Notes: generated from the letters alone by a model not told the origin. A stretch of DNA of 64,000 nucleotides from Gemmatimonadota bacterium (GCA_009692185.1 SHZT01000010.1:1-64000), one strand, 5' to 3'; positions 14,869 through 23,990 are shown, numbered from the stretch's first letter. Numbers and translations are program-made.

Positions 14869-15328
14869 ACAGCTTGAGCGAGGTCACCGAATCCAGCCGG
14901 CGCATGGCCTCCGCCGCGAGGATGTTCACCATCCCGGGCGCGACGCCGCAGTCCGGAATGACCGACACGCCGCGCTTCTCAGCCCGCGCATCGAACGCTT
15001 CCTGGCGGCGCACGATTTCGGTGTTGCCGCCAAGGTCCGCGAAATGGGCGCCCGCCTCAATGGCGAGCTCCGCGGCCTGGGCGTTGAGGTAATAGGGAAG
15101 CGCGCTCAGGACGGCGGCATGGCCGTCCATTGCGCGCTGGAGGCTTGCGGGGTCCCGGCCGTCCACGCTGGCGAGCGACAGGCGCTTGCCCACGTGAGAC
15201 GCGAGGAACGGCGGCAGCCGGGTCGTGTCCCGGTCCGCCAGCGTGATATCCGCGTCGGATGTTTCGAGAAGATCGAAAGCGCAGGCGGAGCCTTGGAGTC
15301 CTGCGCCTAAAACCAGAATGCGCATCAA
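14832..15328 (-). pseudogene. Saccharopine dehydrogenase-family protein, N-terminal NAD(P) domain (frameshifted)
   Basis: The N-terminal Rossmann half starts MMRILVLGAGLQGSACAFDLL (GxGxxG). It continues through LSALPYYLNAQAAELAIEAG and the family hallmark DCGVAPGMVNILAAEAM, then YVGGLPQDPLPP, where an eight-base homopolymer breaks the frame. Relatives reduce or oxidise a secondary amine of lysine derivatives (saccharopine reductase, lysine 6-dehydrogenase, carboxynorspermidine dehydrogenase). The frame stays open to 14177 by chance but has no homology after the break. It is divergent from the TetR gene. The substrate is not certain. Confidence 0.75.
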
Positions 15329-15400
15329 TCGCCCTTTGATTGCGGGAAAGATACTCGCGGGCGACTTGGCGCGAGGACCTCAGGCCATGTACTGTTGCCA

Positions 15401-16009
15401 ATGATGTCGCAACGCGACCCAACGACGCCGCAAAAGCGCCGGGACGGTGCCGCCACGCGTGAACGCCTCATGCGCGCGGCCGTGGAGCTGTTCACGACCC
15501 AGGGGTACCACGCGAGCACCACGCCCGTGATCGCGGCCAAGGCAGGCATCGCCGAAGGCACGATCTACCGGCATTTCCCAAGCAAGCAACAGTTGCTGAA
15601 CGACGTCTACCGGTCTTCGGTCGGCCTCTTTACCCGGCTCCTGCGCGAGGCGCCGCGCGACGTGCCCTGCCGCACCCGCCTCGAAACCGTGGCGGCGGCC
15701 TGGCGCGATCTGGCCGCCCGCGAGCCGGCCATCGTGCGCCTCGTCTTCGTCGCCCGCGTCCGGAACCTGCTGGACCAGAAGAGCCGCGACGCCTGGAGTG
15801 AACTCCGTTCCGAGCTGGAAACCGTCATCGCGACGGGGAAAGCGGCGGGCCACGTGCGGCCCGGCCCGGTGGACCTCTGGGCCGACATCTGGCTGCAGCT
15901 CGTGGCGCTCATGCTCGAACGCGTGGCCAACAAGGACTGGGCGCCGGAAAACTCGGCGCCCGCCCAGGTCGTCGAAAGCGCGTGGGTCGTGATGAAAGCA
16001 GACGGATAA
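15401..16009 (+). CDS. TetR/AcrR-family transcriptional regulator
   Basis: The 202-residue protein has an N-terminal TetR helix-turn-helix (about 20-65): RERLMRAAVELFTTQGYHAS, then AEGTIYRHFPSKQQLLNDVY. A C-terminal all-helical ligand/dimer domain follows. TetR proteins normally repress nearby genes until a small molecule binds. Several start codons are clustered (TTG 15395, ATG 15401, ATG 15404) with no clear ribosome-binding site; ATG 15401 is a compromise. It lies between the divergent saccharopine dehydrogenase and the convergent dienelactone hydrolase, so its target is unclear. Confidence 0.85.
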   Translation: MMSQRDPTTPQKRRDGAATRERLMRAAVELFTTQGYHASTTPVIAAKAGIAEGTIYRHFPSKQQLLNDVYRSSVGLFTRLLREAPRDVPCRTRLETVAAAWRDLAAREPAIVRLVFVARVRNLLDQKSRDAWSELRSELETVIATGKAAGHVRPGPVDLWADIWLQLVALMLERVANKDWAPENSAPAQVVESAWVVMKADG

Positions 16010-16025
16010 GGCGATGGTGGATAGG

Positions 16026-16064
16026 GCGATGATGGAAGAGGCGATTCGCCTCTCCCGCCATCGC
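16026..16064. terminator. Bidirectional hairpin between TetR and hydrolase genes
   Basis: Nested inverted repeats form a long stem: GCGATG (16026-16031) with CATCGC (16059-16064), and AGAGGCGA (16037-16044) with TCGCCTCT (16046-16053). On the plus strand it is followed by TTGTTTCTTAC. It sits between convergent genes and probably ends both transcripts. Confidence 0.6.
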
Positions 16065-16071
16065 TTGTTTC

Positions 16072-16914
16072 TTACTTCAGGTTCGCCTTCACAAACGCGT
16101 GAATATCCGCCCAGGCCTGGTCTGCCTGCGCCTTTTCTGTTGCGCTGTCCGCCGCAGCCTTTCCCGCTCCCTGGCTCCGCAGGAATCCGTGGCGTGACCC
16201 AGGGTAGATCGTGCCCCGAAATGACTTGCCCGCCGCCTCCATCGCCTTCCCCACTCCCGGCACCGCCCCGCTGATCCGGTTGTCTTCACTGCCGTACGCC
16301 CCGAAGACCTTCGCCGTGATTCCCGCGTAGGTCGTCGAGTCGGGGTTCGGCCCATAGCAAACCACCGCGACCTTGAGGTCCGGGTTGTTCGTGGCATACC
16401 GGAATGACTGCCCGCCGCCCCAGCAGAACCCGATGGCGCCGATCGCGTCCTTCTTCACGGCCTTGAGGCTCTTGAGGTAGGCGGCCGTGGCATTGAGGTC
16501 CACGGTAATCGAGTCGGGCTGGAGCCCGCCGATCAGCTTGCGGGCCGAATCCGCGCTGACCGTGCCGCCCCGCCGGGTGAGCAAATCAGGCGCGATGGCC
16601 ACGAAGCCCTTCGACGCGAAGTCGTCCGCCACGGTACGGATCCAGTCCGACAGGCCGAAGATCTCGTGGATGATGATCATTGCCGGCGCGGGACTCGAGC
16701 CCATCGGGTAGGCGACGTAGGCCTTTACCGAATCCCCGCCCGGACCGGCGTACGTCACCCACTCGCCGTGCGTCTGCACCGACTCGAGTTTCGCGATGTA
16801 CGCGGCGCCGAACCCGGTGGCCGAATTGGTGGCCGAGGGCGGCACCTGGGCATCGGACGGAACGCATGCCGCCGCGAGCACACCCGCGATGGGAATCAAC
16901 CACGACCGTTTCAT
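16072..16914 (-). CDS. Dienelactone hydrolase-family lipoprotein
   Basis: The 280-residue alpha/beta hydrolase has a lipoprotein signal (MKRSWLIPIAGVLAAAC; lipobox Cys at about residue 17), so it is likely anchored in the periplasm. The Cys-Asp-His triad of dienelactone hydrolases is visible: Cys in GAIGFCWGGG, Asp in GSEDNRISG and His in YPGSRHGF. An early MIIIHEIFGL segment is also present. Such enzymes open lactone or ester rings; the natural substrate here is unknown. The ATG overlaps the E1-alpha stop (ATGA), so the gene is the last of the long minus-strand operon. Confidence 0.85.
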   Translation of the reverse strand: MKRSWLIPIAGVLAAACVPSDAQVPPSATNSATGFGAAYIAKLESVQTHGEWVTYAGPGGDSVKAYVAYPMGSSPAPAMIIIHEIFGLSDWIRTVADDFASKGFVAIAPDLLTRRGGTVSADSARKLIGGLQPDSITVDLNATAAYLKSLKAVKKDAIGAIGFCWGGGQSFRYATNNPDLKVAVVCYGPNPDSTTYAGITAKVFGAYGSEDNRISGAVPGVGKAMEAAGKSFRGTIYPGSRHGFLRSQGAGKAAADSATEKAQADQAWADIHAFVKANLK

Positions 16915-18050
16915 GAAGCCTCCTGGGCGTAAACGCCTTGTACCGCCGATGCCGGCGGCGGTTGGTTGGTCTCTCGGCTCGCGAGGGCCTCATCGGCCGC
17001 CCGCTCCACCTCGGACGTAACGCGATCTTCGATCTGCTGCAAGGTGGCGGGGGTGACGCCACGCCCCTTCAGGTGCTCCTCGAAGAGCCCCACCGGGTCC
17101 CGCCTGCCCCAATACTCGAACAGCGCGGCCGGCAGAACATGGCGAGCTTCCTGCTCGTCATGGGTCGCGTGCCCACCCATGCGGAATGTTTCGGCATCGA
17201 GAATCACCGGGCCCTCTCCCCGCCGGCACCGCTCGGCGGCCAGGCGGGCGGCGGCGAACGCGTCGAGCACGTTGTTGCCGTCGAACGACCACCCGGCGAT
17301 GCCGTAGGACTCGGCGACCTCGTGGAAGCGGCCCGGAAGGTGCGCATGCTTCACCTCGGTACCCAGCGCCACCTGGTTGTTCTGGATGATGAAAACCACG
17401 GGCAACTTCTGCACCGCGGCGAAATTGAACGCCTCGTGCGTGGGCCCCGACTTCACCGACCCGTCACCGACCCACGTGAGCGCCACCCGCCGCTCGCCCC
17501 GCAACACGAACGACAACGCGATCCCGCCGGTCACCGCCGGCATGTTGCCGATGTTGGAAATGGGCGGGAGCACGCCATGCGCGAAACTGCCCACGTGACC
17601 ATCGCGGCCGCGGGACGGCGAGTCGTACGTGCCAAGGTACCCGCGGAGCATGTCGGCGACGGGCATGCCCATTTCGCAGCAGGCGCCCGCGTTCCGGATC
17701 ATCGGCGCCACGATGTCGGTCGCGCGGTCCAGCGCGTGCACGGGCCCCACGGTGGCGGCCTCCTCGCCTGTTCCCAGCCAGGCCTTGGAAATCACGCCCT
17801 GCCGCACCCAGCGCTTGAGCGCCACATCGTGGAGCCGCGTGCGGACGAGTCCGGCGTAGAGGTCAAAGAGGTGACTGTGGGTAAGGGCTTCAATGATCGG
17901 GCGGCGGGCGGCGTCCCGGCGCCATACGTCGGTGAACTCCTGGACCAGCCCGGGGTCAGGCTGCCAGTTGAGGTATTCGGGAGGGTCGAAAGCGGGAAAC
18001 CGTTTTACTGCAGTGTCTCCTTCAACTTCTCCATCACGCCGGGCCCGCAT
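16911..18050 (-). CDS. Thiamine-diphosphate dehydrogenase E1 component, alpha subunit-like
   Basis: The 379-residue protein matches the alpha subunit of 2-oxo acid dehydrogenases (pyruvate, branched-chain, acetoin). It has the ThDP motif GDGSVKSGPTHEAFNFA...QNNQVALGT and the phosphorylation-loop region HATHDEQEARHV. Alpha subunits need a beta partner and E2/E3, yet no E1-beta, E2 or E3 gene is adjacent in the window. The only plausible start is ATG 18050, which overlaps the end of the kinase gene by 46 bases. Downstream it is coupled to the hydrolase. It could be an orphan subunit or assemble with partners encoded elsewhere. Confidence 0.8.
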   Translation of the reverse strand: MRARRDGEVEGDTAVKRFPAFDPPEYLNWQPDPGLVQEFTDVWRRDAARRPIIEALTHSHLFDLYAGLVRTRLHDVALKRWVRQGVISKAWLGTGEEAATVGPVHALDRATDIVAPMIRNAGACCEMGMPVADMLRGYLGTYDSPSRGRDGHVGSFAHGVLPPISNIGNMPAVTGGIALSFVLRGERRVALTWVGDGSVKSGPTHEAFNFAAVQKLPVVFIIQNNQVALGTEVKHAHLPGRFHEVAESYGIAGWSFDGNNVLDAFAAARLAAERCRRGEGPVILDAETFRMGGHATHDEQEARHVLPAALFEYWGRRDPVGLFEEHLKGRGVTPATLQQIEDRVTSEVERAADEALASRETNQPPPASAVQGVYAQEAS

Positions 18051-19054
18051 GCCTCCGCCATCGCGACCCCGAACTCGAGCGTCGTGGGATAGCGATTGTC
18101 CGGGTTCGCCTCGAGCGAGCGCATGATGACCTTCTCGAGCTTGGGCGGGAAGTCAGGACGGTACTGGCGGACCGGCACCGGCTGGCCGCGGAGCCGGGCG
18201 ATCATCATTTCCTGTGCGTTGCGCCCCTGGAACGGGAGCTTCGCGGTGAACATCTCAAACGCAAGGATGCCGAGTGCGTAGACATCGCTCCGGGCATCGA
18301 GCGGCTTGCCGCGGATCTGCTCGGGGCTCATGAACTCAGGTGTCCCCAGGATGATGCCCGTGGCCGTGAGTTTCTGGACCCCCGGATCCGACCGGTTCTC
18401 CTTGGCCAGCCCGAAATCCATGACGATGGCGTGGTCGTAGCCGTCATCCCCGGTGACGATCATGATGTTCTCGGGCTTGAGGTCCCGGTGCACGATGTTG
18501 AGCTGGTGCGCGTGGTGCAGCCCCGAGCACATCTCGGCCAGCATCGCGACGCCCAGCTCGGGGCCCATGGGCCCGACCCGCACTTCGCGGTCGGACAACA
18601 GCTCGCCCTTCAGGTACGGCATGACCAGGTAGATGATGCCGTCCTCGGTTTCGCCGAGTCGCAGGATGCGGCAGACATTGGGATGGTTGAGGCGCATGGC
18701 GAGGCCCGCCTCACGGCGCAGGCGCTCGACCGCGGTCTTGTCGCTCGCGAGCTTGGGGCTCATGACCTTGATCGCCACGCTGTGATCGGTGCCGACCTCC
18801 ACCGCCTCGTACACGTAGGACATGCCGCCTTCACCCAGTTTGCGGGTCACGCGGTAGCGGCCGTCCAGCGTCTGGTCCGGCAGCAACACGGCCTTGTCCA
18901 CCGTCGGTGGCGCCGTCTGGGCCTTGCGCACGGACGTGCCCGATTGCGCGGTGGACTGCCGCAGCGCGACGTCAACCAGCGGGCTCCCGTCCTTGGGGCA
19001 GAAGCGCGCCTCGCCCTCGTAGACGCTCCCGCACTTGAGACAGCGGCGGCTCAT
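18005..19054 (-). CDS. Hanks-type Ser/Thr protein kinase with N-terminal zinc ribbon
   Basis: The 349-residue soluble kinase starts with a two-cysteine-pair zinc ribbon (CLKCGSVYEGEARFCPKDG, residues 5-23) and a low-complexity linker. The kinase domain is at about 68-330: GEGGMSYVYEAV glycine loop, AIKVM lysine, HRDLKPENIM catalytic loop, DFGLAKE, GTPEFMSPEQIRG and DVYALGILAFEM. All catalytic residues are present. There is no transmembrane or PASTA domain, so it acts in the cytoplasm. Its ATG overlaps the stop of the diguanylate cyclase segment (ATGA), linking kinase and REC/GGDEF signalling in one transcript. Substrates are unknown. Confidence 0.92.
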   Translation of the reverse strand: MSRRCLKCGSVYEGEARFCPKDGSPLVDVALRQSTAQSGTSVRKAQTAPPTVDKAVLLPDQTLDGRYRVTRKLGEGGMSYVYEAVEVGTDHSVAIKVMSPKLASDKTAVERLRREAGLAMRLNHPNVCRILRLGETEDGIIYLVMPYLKGELLSDREVRVGPMGPELGVAMLAEMCSGLHHAHQLNIVHRDLKPENIMIVTGDDGYDHAIVMDFGLAKENRSDPGVQKLTATGIILGTPEFMSPEQIRGKPLDARSDVYALGILAFEMFTAKLPFQGRNAQEMMIARLRGQPVPVRQYRPDFPPKLEKVIMRSLEANPDNRYPTTLEFGVAMAEACGPGVMEKLKETLQ

Positions 19055-19605
19055 TGCATCACCCGGTTGCGCCCCGCGGCCTTGGCCCGATACAGGGCTT
19101 GGTCCGCCCGCGCCACCAGGCCGTCGGCCGAGTCGACCCCGTCACACGGGTAGGTCGCGAGCCCGAGTGACACGGTCACGCGCAGCGGCTCCTTGGGATC
19201 GAAGGAGTGTTCCTCGACGTGCGCGCGCACGCGTTCGGCGAATACCAGGCCGCCGTCGAGTGACGTATCGGGCGAAACGATCACGAATTCCTCTCCCCCG
19301 TACCGGGCGACGATGTCCACGGACCGCGCCTCGTGCCGCAACAGGTCACCGATCTGGCGCAGGACGCTGTCGCCCACCAGGTGACCGCGGCTGTCGTTGA
19401 TGCTCTTGAAGCGGTCCAGGTCGATCATGAGGATAGTCAGGACCAGGTTATAGCGCCGGGCCCGGTCCAGTTCTCGTTCCACGTTCTCGTGCAGGGCGCG
19501 GCGATTGAGGCAGCCGGTGAGCGCATCGGTGCTCGCCAGCCACTCGTAGCGCTCCTTGTCGGAAACAGCGGTCTCGAGGTCGTGGGCCTTCTCGATGGCC
19601 GCCAC
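19051..19605 (-). CDS. GGDEF diguanylate cyclase segment of an interrupted REC-GAF-GGDEF protein
   Basis: This 184-codon segment carries a complete GGDEF domain: STDALTGCLNRRAL, DLDRFKSINDSRGHLVGD, and the active-site signature ARYGGEEFVIV (GGEEF), ending ADQALYRAKAAGRN. It should make cyclic di-GMP. It is in the same frame as the GAF and REC segments upstream, separated from GAF by a TAG at 19639-19641. A GTG at 19605 lies five bases after GAGG, so separate initiation is conceivable. Its stop overlaps the kinase start. Whether it functions alone or only as part of a longer protein is unclear. Confidence 0.8.
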   Translation of the reverse strand: MAAIEKAHDLETAVSDKERYEWLASTDALTGCLNRRALHENVERELDRARRYNLVLTILMIDLDRFKSINDSRGHLVGDSVLRQIGDLLRHEARSVDIVARYGGEEFVIVSPDTSLDGGLVFAERVRAHVEEHSFDPKEPLRVTVSLGLATYPCDGVDSADGLVARADQALYRAKAAGRNRVMQ

Positions 19606-19638
19606 GGCGGCCTCGATGACCGTCGCCGCGAAGGCCGC

Positions 19639-20001
19639 CTAGGCCTCGGTGAGGGCCGGGTCTTCGGAGGTGGTCCGGAGGAAGAAGCAACCCGAGCGCT
19701 GGCCGCGCAGCGCGAACGGCAGGGCAATGGCCGACCGCGTGGTCACCCCGATGGCCTCGTGCGCCCATTCGGCGCGGACGTCGGCATACAGCGGGTCGGT
19801 CAGGACGTCGGTGACCAGCACCGGCTGCTGCGTGGCCAGCGCCCTGCGGATTTCCGGGTAGCGCCGGAGCTCGATCTTGAGGTTTCGCAGCATCGGGTTC
19901 TCGAACGCCGCCACCACCGTTCCCACCTCGTCATCCGCCGCGGCAATCACCACGGAGCACTTCGAAATACCGAGCGCCCGCGCTACCCGCCGCGCGAGGA
20001 T
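19639..20001 (-). pseudogene. GAF-domain segment between two in-frame stops
   Basis: The frame between the TAA at 20002-20004 and the TAG at 19639-19641 encodes a recognisable GAF domain: ILARRVARALGISKCSVVIA, then ALATQQPVLVTDVLTDPLY, TRSAIALPFALRGQRSGCFFL and EDPALTEA. It lacks a good start of its own, the first candidate being a GTG at 19953. It lies in the same frame as REC upstream and GGDEF downstream, without any frameshift. This strongly suggests the three were one response regulator/diguanylate cyclase. The stops fall in the two inter-domain linkers. Confidence 0.65.
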
Positions 20002-20517
20002 TTAATAGATCTCCTCCGGCTTGAGCGAGTCGGTGACTTCGCGCAGGATATCCACCATTTCGGTGCGAATCCGCGCTTCCTCGCTCTTCACCCGCACCTC
20101 GTCCCGCATGCGCAGGGTGTCCCGGCTCTGCTGCAGCCGGGCCTCGACGCGGGCCACCAGTTCGCCCACGCGGAACGGCTTGGGGATGAAATCCGCCGCG
20201 CCCAGCCCCAGGGAGCGGATAGTCGCATCCTCGGGCGGCATGGACGACACCATCAGCACCGGCAGGTCCTGCCACCGCGCGTCATGCTTGATGCGGTCCA
20301 GCAGCTCGAGACCGTCCACCTTGGGCATCATGATGTCGAGCATCAGCAGGTCGGGGTGCTCTTCTTCCAGCCGGGCGACGAGGTTCTCGCCGCCCGGCAC
20401 CGTCACCACATCGTAGCCTTTGCCCTTGAGGATGTAGGTCAGGGTGTGGAGCATGGCCGTGTCATCGTCGGCAACGACGATCTTGCTGGCGGGGACGACG
20501 GCAGGGACAGCGGTCAT
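20002..20517 (-). CDS. Response regulator receiver (REC) segment of an interrupted REC-GAF-GGDEF protein
   Basis: The 171-residue product starts MTAVPAVVPASKIVVADDDT. It has the receiver acidic pocket (ADDD), the phospho-acceptor Asp in LLMLDIMMPKVDG, the conserved Ser in LMVSSMPPED and the Lys in FIPKPF. A helical tail follows (QSRDTLRMRDEVRVKSEEAR) that normally connects to an output domain. Translation ends at TAA (20002-20004), after which GAF and GGDEF follow in the same frame. The ATG overlaps the last base of the threonine dehydratase stop (TGATG). As it stands it is a lone receiver; ancestrally it was probably the input of a c-di-GMP cyclase. Confidence 0.8.
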   Translation of the reverse strand: MTAVPAVVPASKIVVADDDTAMLHTLTYILKGKGYDVVTVPGGENLVARLEEEHPDLLMLDIMMPKVDGLELLDRIKHDARWQDLPVLMVSSMPPEDATIRSLGLGAADFIPKPFRVGELVARVEARLQQSRDTLRMRDEVRVKSEEARIRTEMVDILREVTDSLKPEEIY

Positions 20518-21482
20518 CAGGCGGCGACCGGTTTCAGGTCGGGGATCCGGGCGGGGTCGATATTCCCGCCGCTGACCACCAGCACGGTGGGCCCGGTCAC
20601 CCGCAACCGTCCGGACCGCAGGGCCGCCGTGGTGGCGGCGCCGGACGGCTCGACGGTCAGACCGACATCGAAGTGCAGCCAGCGGGTTGCTTCCACAATC
20701 GCCGTGTCCGAAACCGTCACCGGCTCGGCGCGTCCGAAAAGGTGCTTGAATGTAAGCGCGCCCACCGAAAGCGGGAGAAGGCCGTCCGCCACGCTGGCAG
20801 TCGAAGTGAGACGCACGGGCTTTCCCGCCTTTACGGCGGCCGCATACCCCGCGGCACCCTCCGGTTCGACCGCGTAGACCTTGGCCCCAGGCCTGAGGGC
20901 AGCCATGACCGTCGTGACGCCGGCAGCCATGCCGCCGCCCCCGATCGGCACGGCCACGACCGCGACGTCGGGCAGTTCCTCCAGGATCTCGAGCCCGATA
21001 GTCCCCTGCCCGGCAATGATGTCCGGGTGGTCAAAGGGCGGGATAATGCTCAGGCCGTCACGCGCCGCGATTTCCTGGGCGCGCGCGTAGCGGTGTTCCG
21101 ACGTCGTCCCCACGAGCACCGCCTCGCCGCCCCACTTTTTCACGCCGTCCACCTTGGCGGCCGGCGTGGTCTCCGGCATGACGATCACCGCCCGGATGCC
21201 CATGCGCTGGGCCGCAAATGCCAGCGCCTGGCCGTGATTGCCGCTCGAGTAGGTGATGACGCCCCGGTTCCGGACATCGGGCGCGAGCCGGCTGACGGCG
21301 TTCCACGCGCCCCGCAGCTTGAAGGCCCCGGTTGGCTGGCGCTGCTCGTGCTTGAGATAGACCGGGAAGCCCGCGATGCGCGAGAGTTCCGCCACCTCGG
21401 TGAGTGGCGTACGGACGGCGACGCCGCGGAGGCTTTCCGCGGCGCGCCGGATGTCTTCGATGGTGACGAGCGACGAGGGCAA
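20517..21482 (-). CDS. Threonine/serine dehydratase (PLP-dependent)
   Basis: The 321-residue fold-type II enzyme has the PLP-lysine in PTGAFKLRGAWNA, the SSGNHGQALAFAAQ loop, the glycine-rich PIGGGGMAAGV phosphate cradle and a C-terminal SGGN. It lacks the C-terminal ACT-like regulatory domain of biosynthetic IlvA, so it resembles catabolic threonine dehydratase (TdcB) or serine racemase/dehydratase. It converts Thr/Ser to 2-oxobutyrate/pyruvate and ammonia. The start is TTG 21482, three bases after the gyrA stop, so it is probably co-transcribed with gyrA. The specific substrate is not resolved. Confidence 0.85.
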   Translation of the reverse strand: MPSSLVTIEDIRRAAESLRGVAVRTPLTEVAELSRIAGFPVYLKHEQRQPTGAFKLRGAWNAVSRLAPDVRNRGVITYSSGNHGQALAFAAQRMGIRAVIVMPETTPAAKVDGVKKWGGEAVLVGTTSEHRYARAQEIAARDGLSIIPPFDHPDIIAGQGTIGLEILEELPDVAVVAVPIGGGGMAAGVTTVMAALRPGAKVYAVEPEGAAGYAAAVKAGKPVRLTSTASVADGLLPLSVGALTFKHLFGRAEPVTVSDTAIVEATRWLHFDVGLTVEPSGAATTAALRSGRLRVTGPTVLVVSGGNIDPARIPDLKPVAA

Positions 21483-21485
21483 GGT

Positions 21486-23990
21486 CTACACTTCCAGCTT
21501 TCCCTGCTCTCCCGTCACCGGGGTCTCGTCGCCGGTCGGGTCCTCTTCGCCGCCTTCTTCTTCCTTCACTACCCGCGCGACGTCAACCAGGGCGTCGCCG
21601 CCCTCCAGGTTCATCACCTTCACGCCCTGGGTGTTGCGGCCGATCACGCGGATGCCCTCGACCGGCACGCGGATGATGATGCCGTGACGGGTGATCATCA
21701 TGAGCTCGTCCTCCGGCAGGACCTCCTTCAGGGCGACGATCCGGCCCGTCTTGTCCGTGCGCTTGAGCGTGATGATGCCCTTGCCTCCCCGGTGCTGGAC
21801 CCGGTACTCCGACAGCTCCGAGCGCTTGCCCAGCCCGTGCTCGGTGACGGCGAGCAGCGTGGCGTCCCGGCGGATCACCACCATGCCGATCACCTCGTCG
21901 TCCTTCTCCAACTCGATGCCCCGGACACCGGTCGTCGCGCGGCCCATTTCCCGCACGTCCTTCTCGGTGAACCGGATGCTCATGCCCTCGCTGGTGCCCA
22001 GCACGATGTCGTTCGTGCCATCGGTCATCTGGACGTCGATCAGCCGGTCGCCGTCCTCGATGTTGATGGCGTTGATGCCGTTCGAGCGCGGATTGCTGTA
22101 GGCCGAGAGCACGGTCTTCTTCACGGTGCCCTTGGCCGTCACGAAGATCAGGTACTTGTCGTCGGTGAACGCCCGTACGCCCACGAACGCCGCGATCCCC
22201 TCGTTGGGCTTGATGGCGATCAGGTTGACGATCGGCTTGCCCCGTGCGCCGCGCCCGCCCTGCGGAATGTCGTAGACCTTGAGCCAGTAAAGCTGGCCGT
22301 TCTGGCTGAAGAAGAGCACGTAGTCGTGCGTGGACGCGACGAACAGGTGCTCGACCCAGTCGTCTTCCTTGGTCCCCATGCCGTTGAGCCCGCGGCCGCC
22401 CCGCCGCTGGCGGCGGTACGTGGACACGGGGATCCGCTTGATGTAGCCCGAGTGGGACACGGTGATCACCATGTCCTCCTCGGCAATCAGGTCCTCGACG
22501 CTGAAGTCGCCCTGGTCCGCCACGATCTCGGTGCGCCGGGCGTCGCCGAATTTCTCGACGACCTCGGCCAGCTCCGCCTTGAGCAGGTCCAGGCGCTTGG
22601 GCTTCGAGGCCAGCAGGCTCTTGAGCTCCTTGATGAGCTTGGTGACTTCCTTGAGCTCGTCCACCAGCTTGTCCACTTCGAGCGCGGTGAGCCGGGCGAG
22701 CCGCATGTTGAGGATCGCTTCGCTCTGCTTCTCGGACAGGCTGAACTTCTTCCGGAGTGAGGCGTCCGCCGAGGGAACGTCCTTGGCTTTCTTGATGATC
22801 TCGACGACTTCGTCGATGTTGTCAACGCAGATCTTGAGGCCCTCGAGAAGATGCTGGCGCGCCTCGGCCTGCTCGAGGTCGAACTTGGTCCGGCGGACGA
22901 TGACGTCGTGGCGATGGTCGATGAAGTGCCGCAGGAGCTCCGTCAGCGACATCACCTTCGGCTGGCCGTCGGTCAGCGCCAGCATGATGGCCCCGAACGT
23001 GGCCTGCATCTGGGAGTGCTTGTAGAGCTGGTTCAGCACGACCGCGGCATTGGCGTCGCGCTTGAGCTCGATGACGATCCGCATCCCGTCGCGATCCGAC
23101 TCGTCCCGCAGGTCCGAGATGTCGGCGACCTTCTTGTCTCTCGCCAGCTCCGCGATCTGTTCGACCAGCCGCGACTTGTTGACCTGGAACGGGATCTCGT
23201 TGATCACGATCTGGGACTTGCCGGTGGACTCCTTCTCTTCGACAACGGCACGGGCGCGCATGACAATGCGACCGCGCCCGGTCTCGTAGCACTCCTTGAG
23301 GCCCTCGCGGCCGTAGATGAAGGCCCCGGTGGGGAAGTCCGGGCCCTTGATGAACTTCATGAGGTCGGCAACCGTCGCGTCGGGATTGTCCACCAGGTGG
23401 TTCACCGCACCGGCGACCTCGCCGAGGTTGTGCGGCGGAATGTTGGTCGCCATGCCGACCGCGATGCCGGATGACCCGTTGACCAGCAGGTTGGGCACCC
23501 GCGACGGGAGGACCGTCGGCTCCTGGAGCCGGTCGTCGTAGTTCGGTACAAACGTGACCGTGTTCTTGTCGATGTCCTCCAGCAGGGAAAGCGCGATCGG
23601 CGTGAGCCGCACCTCGGTGTACCGGTATGCCGCCGCGCCGTCACCATCCACCGAGCCGAAGTTTCCCTGCCCGTCCACCAGCGGGTAGCGCAGTGAAAAA
23701 TCCTGCACCATGCGCACCAGCGCGTCATACACGGCCATGTCGCCGTGCGGGTGGTACTTGCCCAGCACGTCGCCCACCACCGTCGCCGATTTCTTGTGCG
23801 CGCGGCCGGGCACGAGACCCAGCTCGTTCATCGCGAACAGGATTCGGCGGTGCACCGGCTTCAAACCGTCGCGCACGTCGGGCAACGCGCGCGCGACGAT
23901 GACGCTCATCGAGTAGTCGATGAACGACTCTTTCATTTCGTCTTCGATAAGCCGGGGGAGGATGCGCTCGCGCTGATTGGGAGCGGTCAT
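21486..23990 (-). CDS. gyrA: DNA gyrase subunit A
   Basis: The 834-residue subunit cuts and rejoins DNA during negative supercoiling. The winged-helix domain contains the catalytic Tyr125 (YRYTEVRL). A long coiled-coil/tower region follows, then the six-bladed C-terminal domain opening with the GyrA box QRRGGRG, which marks gyrase rather than topoisomerase IV. The quinolone-determining region reads [16 protein letters not shown]: Met85 occupies the E. coli Ser83 position, while Asp89 (E. coli Asp87) is kept. The start is ATG 23990, with AGGTG five bases upstream; a GTG two codons earlier is possible. A terminator-like hairpin lies in the leader. Confidence 0.95.
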   Translation of the reverse strand: MTAPNQRERILPRLIEDEMKESFIDYSMSVIVARALPDVRDGLKPVHRRILFAMNELGLVPGRAHKKSATVVGDVLGKYHPHGDMAVYDALVRMVQDFSLRYPLVDGQGNFGSVDGDGAAAYRYTEVRLTPIALSLLEDIDKNTVTFVPNYDDRLQEPTVLPSRVPNLLVNGSSGIAVGMATNIPPHNLGEVAGAVNHLVDNPDATVADLMKFIKGPDFPTGAFIYGREGLKECYETGRGRIVMRARAVVEEKESTGKSQIVINEIPFQVNKSRLVEQIAELARDKKVADISDLRDESDRDGMRIVIELKRDANAAVVLNQLYKHSQMQATFGAIMLALTDGQPKVMSLTELLRHFIDHRHDVIVRRTKFDLEQAEARQHLLEGLKICVDNIDEVVEIIKKAKDVPSADASLRKKFSLSEKQSEAILNMRLARLTALEVDKLVDELKEVTKLIKELKSLLASKPKRLDLLKAELAEVVEKFGDARRTEIVADQGDFSVEDLIAEEDMVITVSHSGYIKRIPVSTYRRQRRGGRGLNGMGTKEDDWVEHLFVASTHDYVLFFSQNGQLYWLKVYDIPQGGRGARGKPIVNLIAIKPNEGIAAFVGVRAFTDDKYLIFVTAKGTVKKTVLSAYSNPRSNGINAINIEDGDRLIDVQMTDGTNDIVLGTSEGMSIRFTEKDVREMGRATTGVRGIELEKDDEVIGMVVIRRDATLLAVTEHGLGKRSELSEYRVQHRGGKGIITLKRTDKTGRIVALKEVLPEDELMMITRHGIIIRVPVEGIRVIGRNTQGVKVMNLEGGDALVDVARVVKEEEGGEEDPTGDETPVTGEQGKLEV

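Noticed and set aside
20673-22760. A 695-codon plus-strand frame opposite threonine dehydratase and gyrA
   Set aside because: It crosses two clear minus-strand genes and has the His/Asp/Arg-rich, domain-free look of an antisense shadow.
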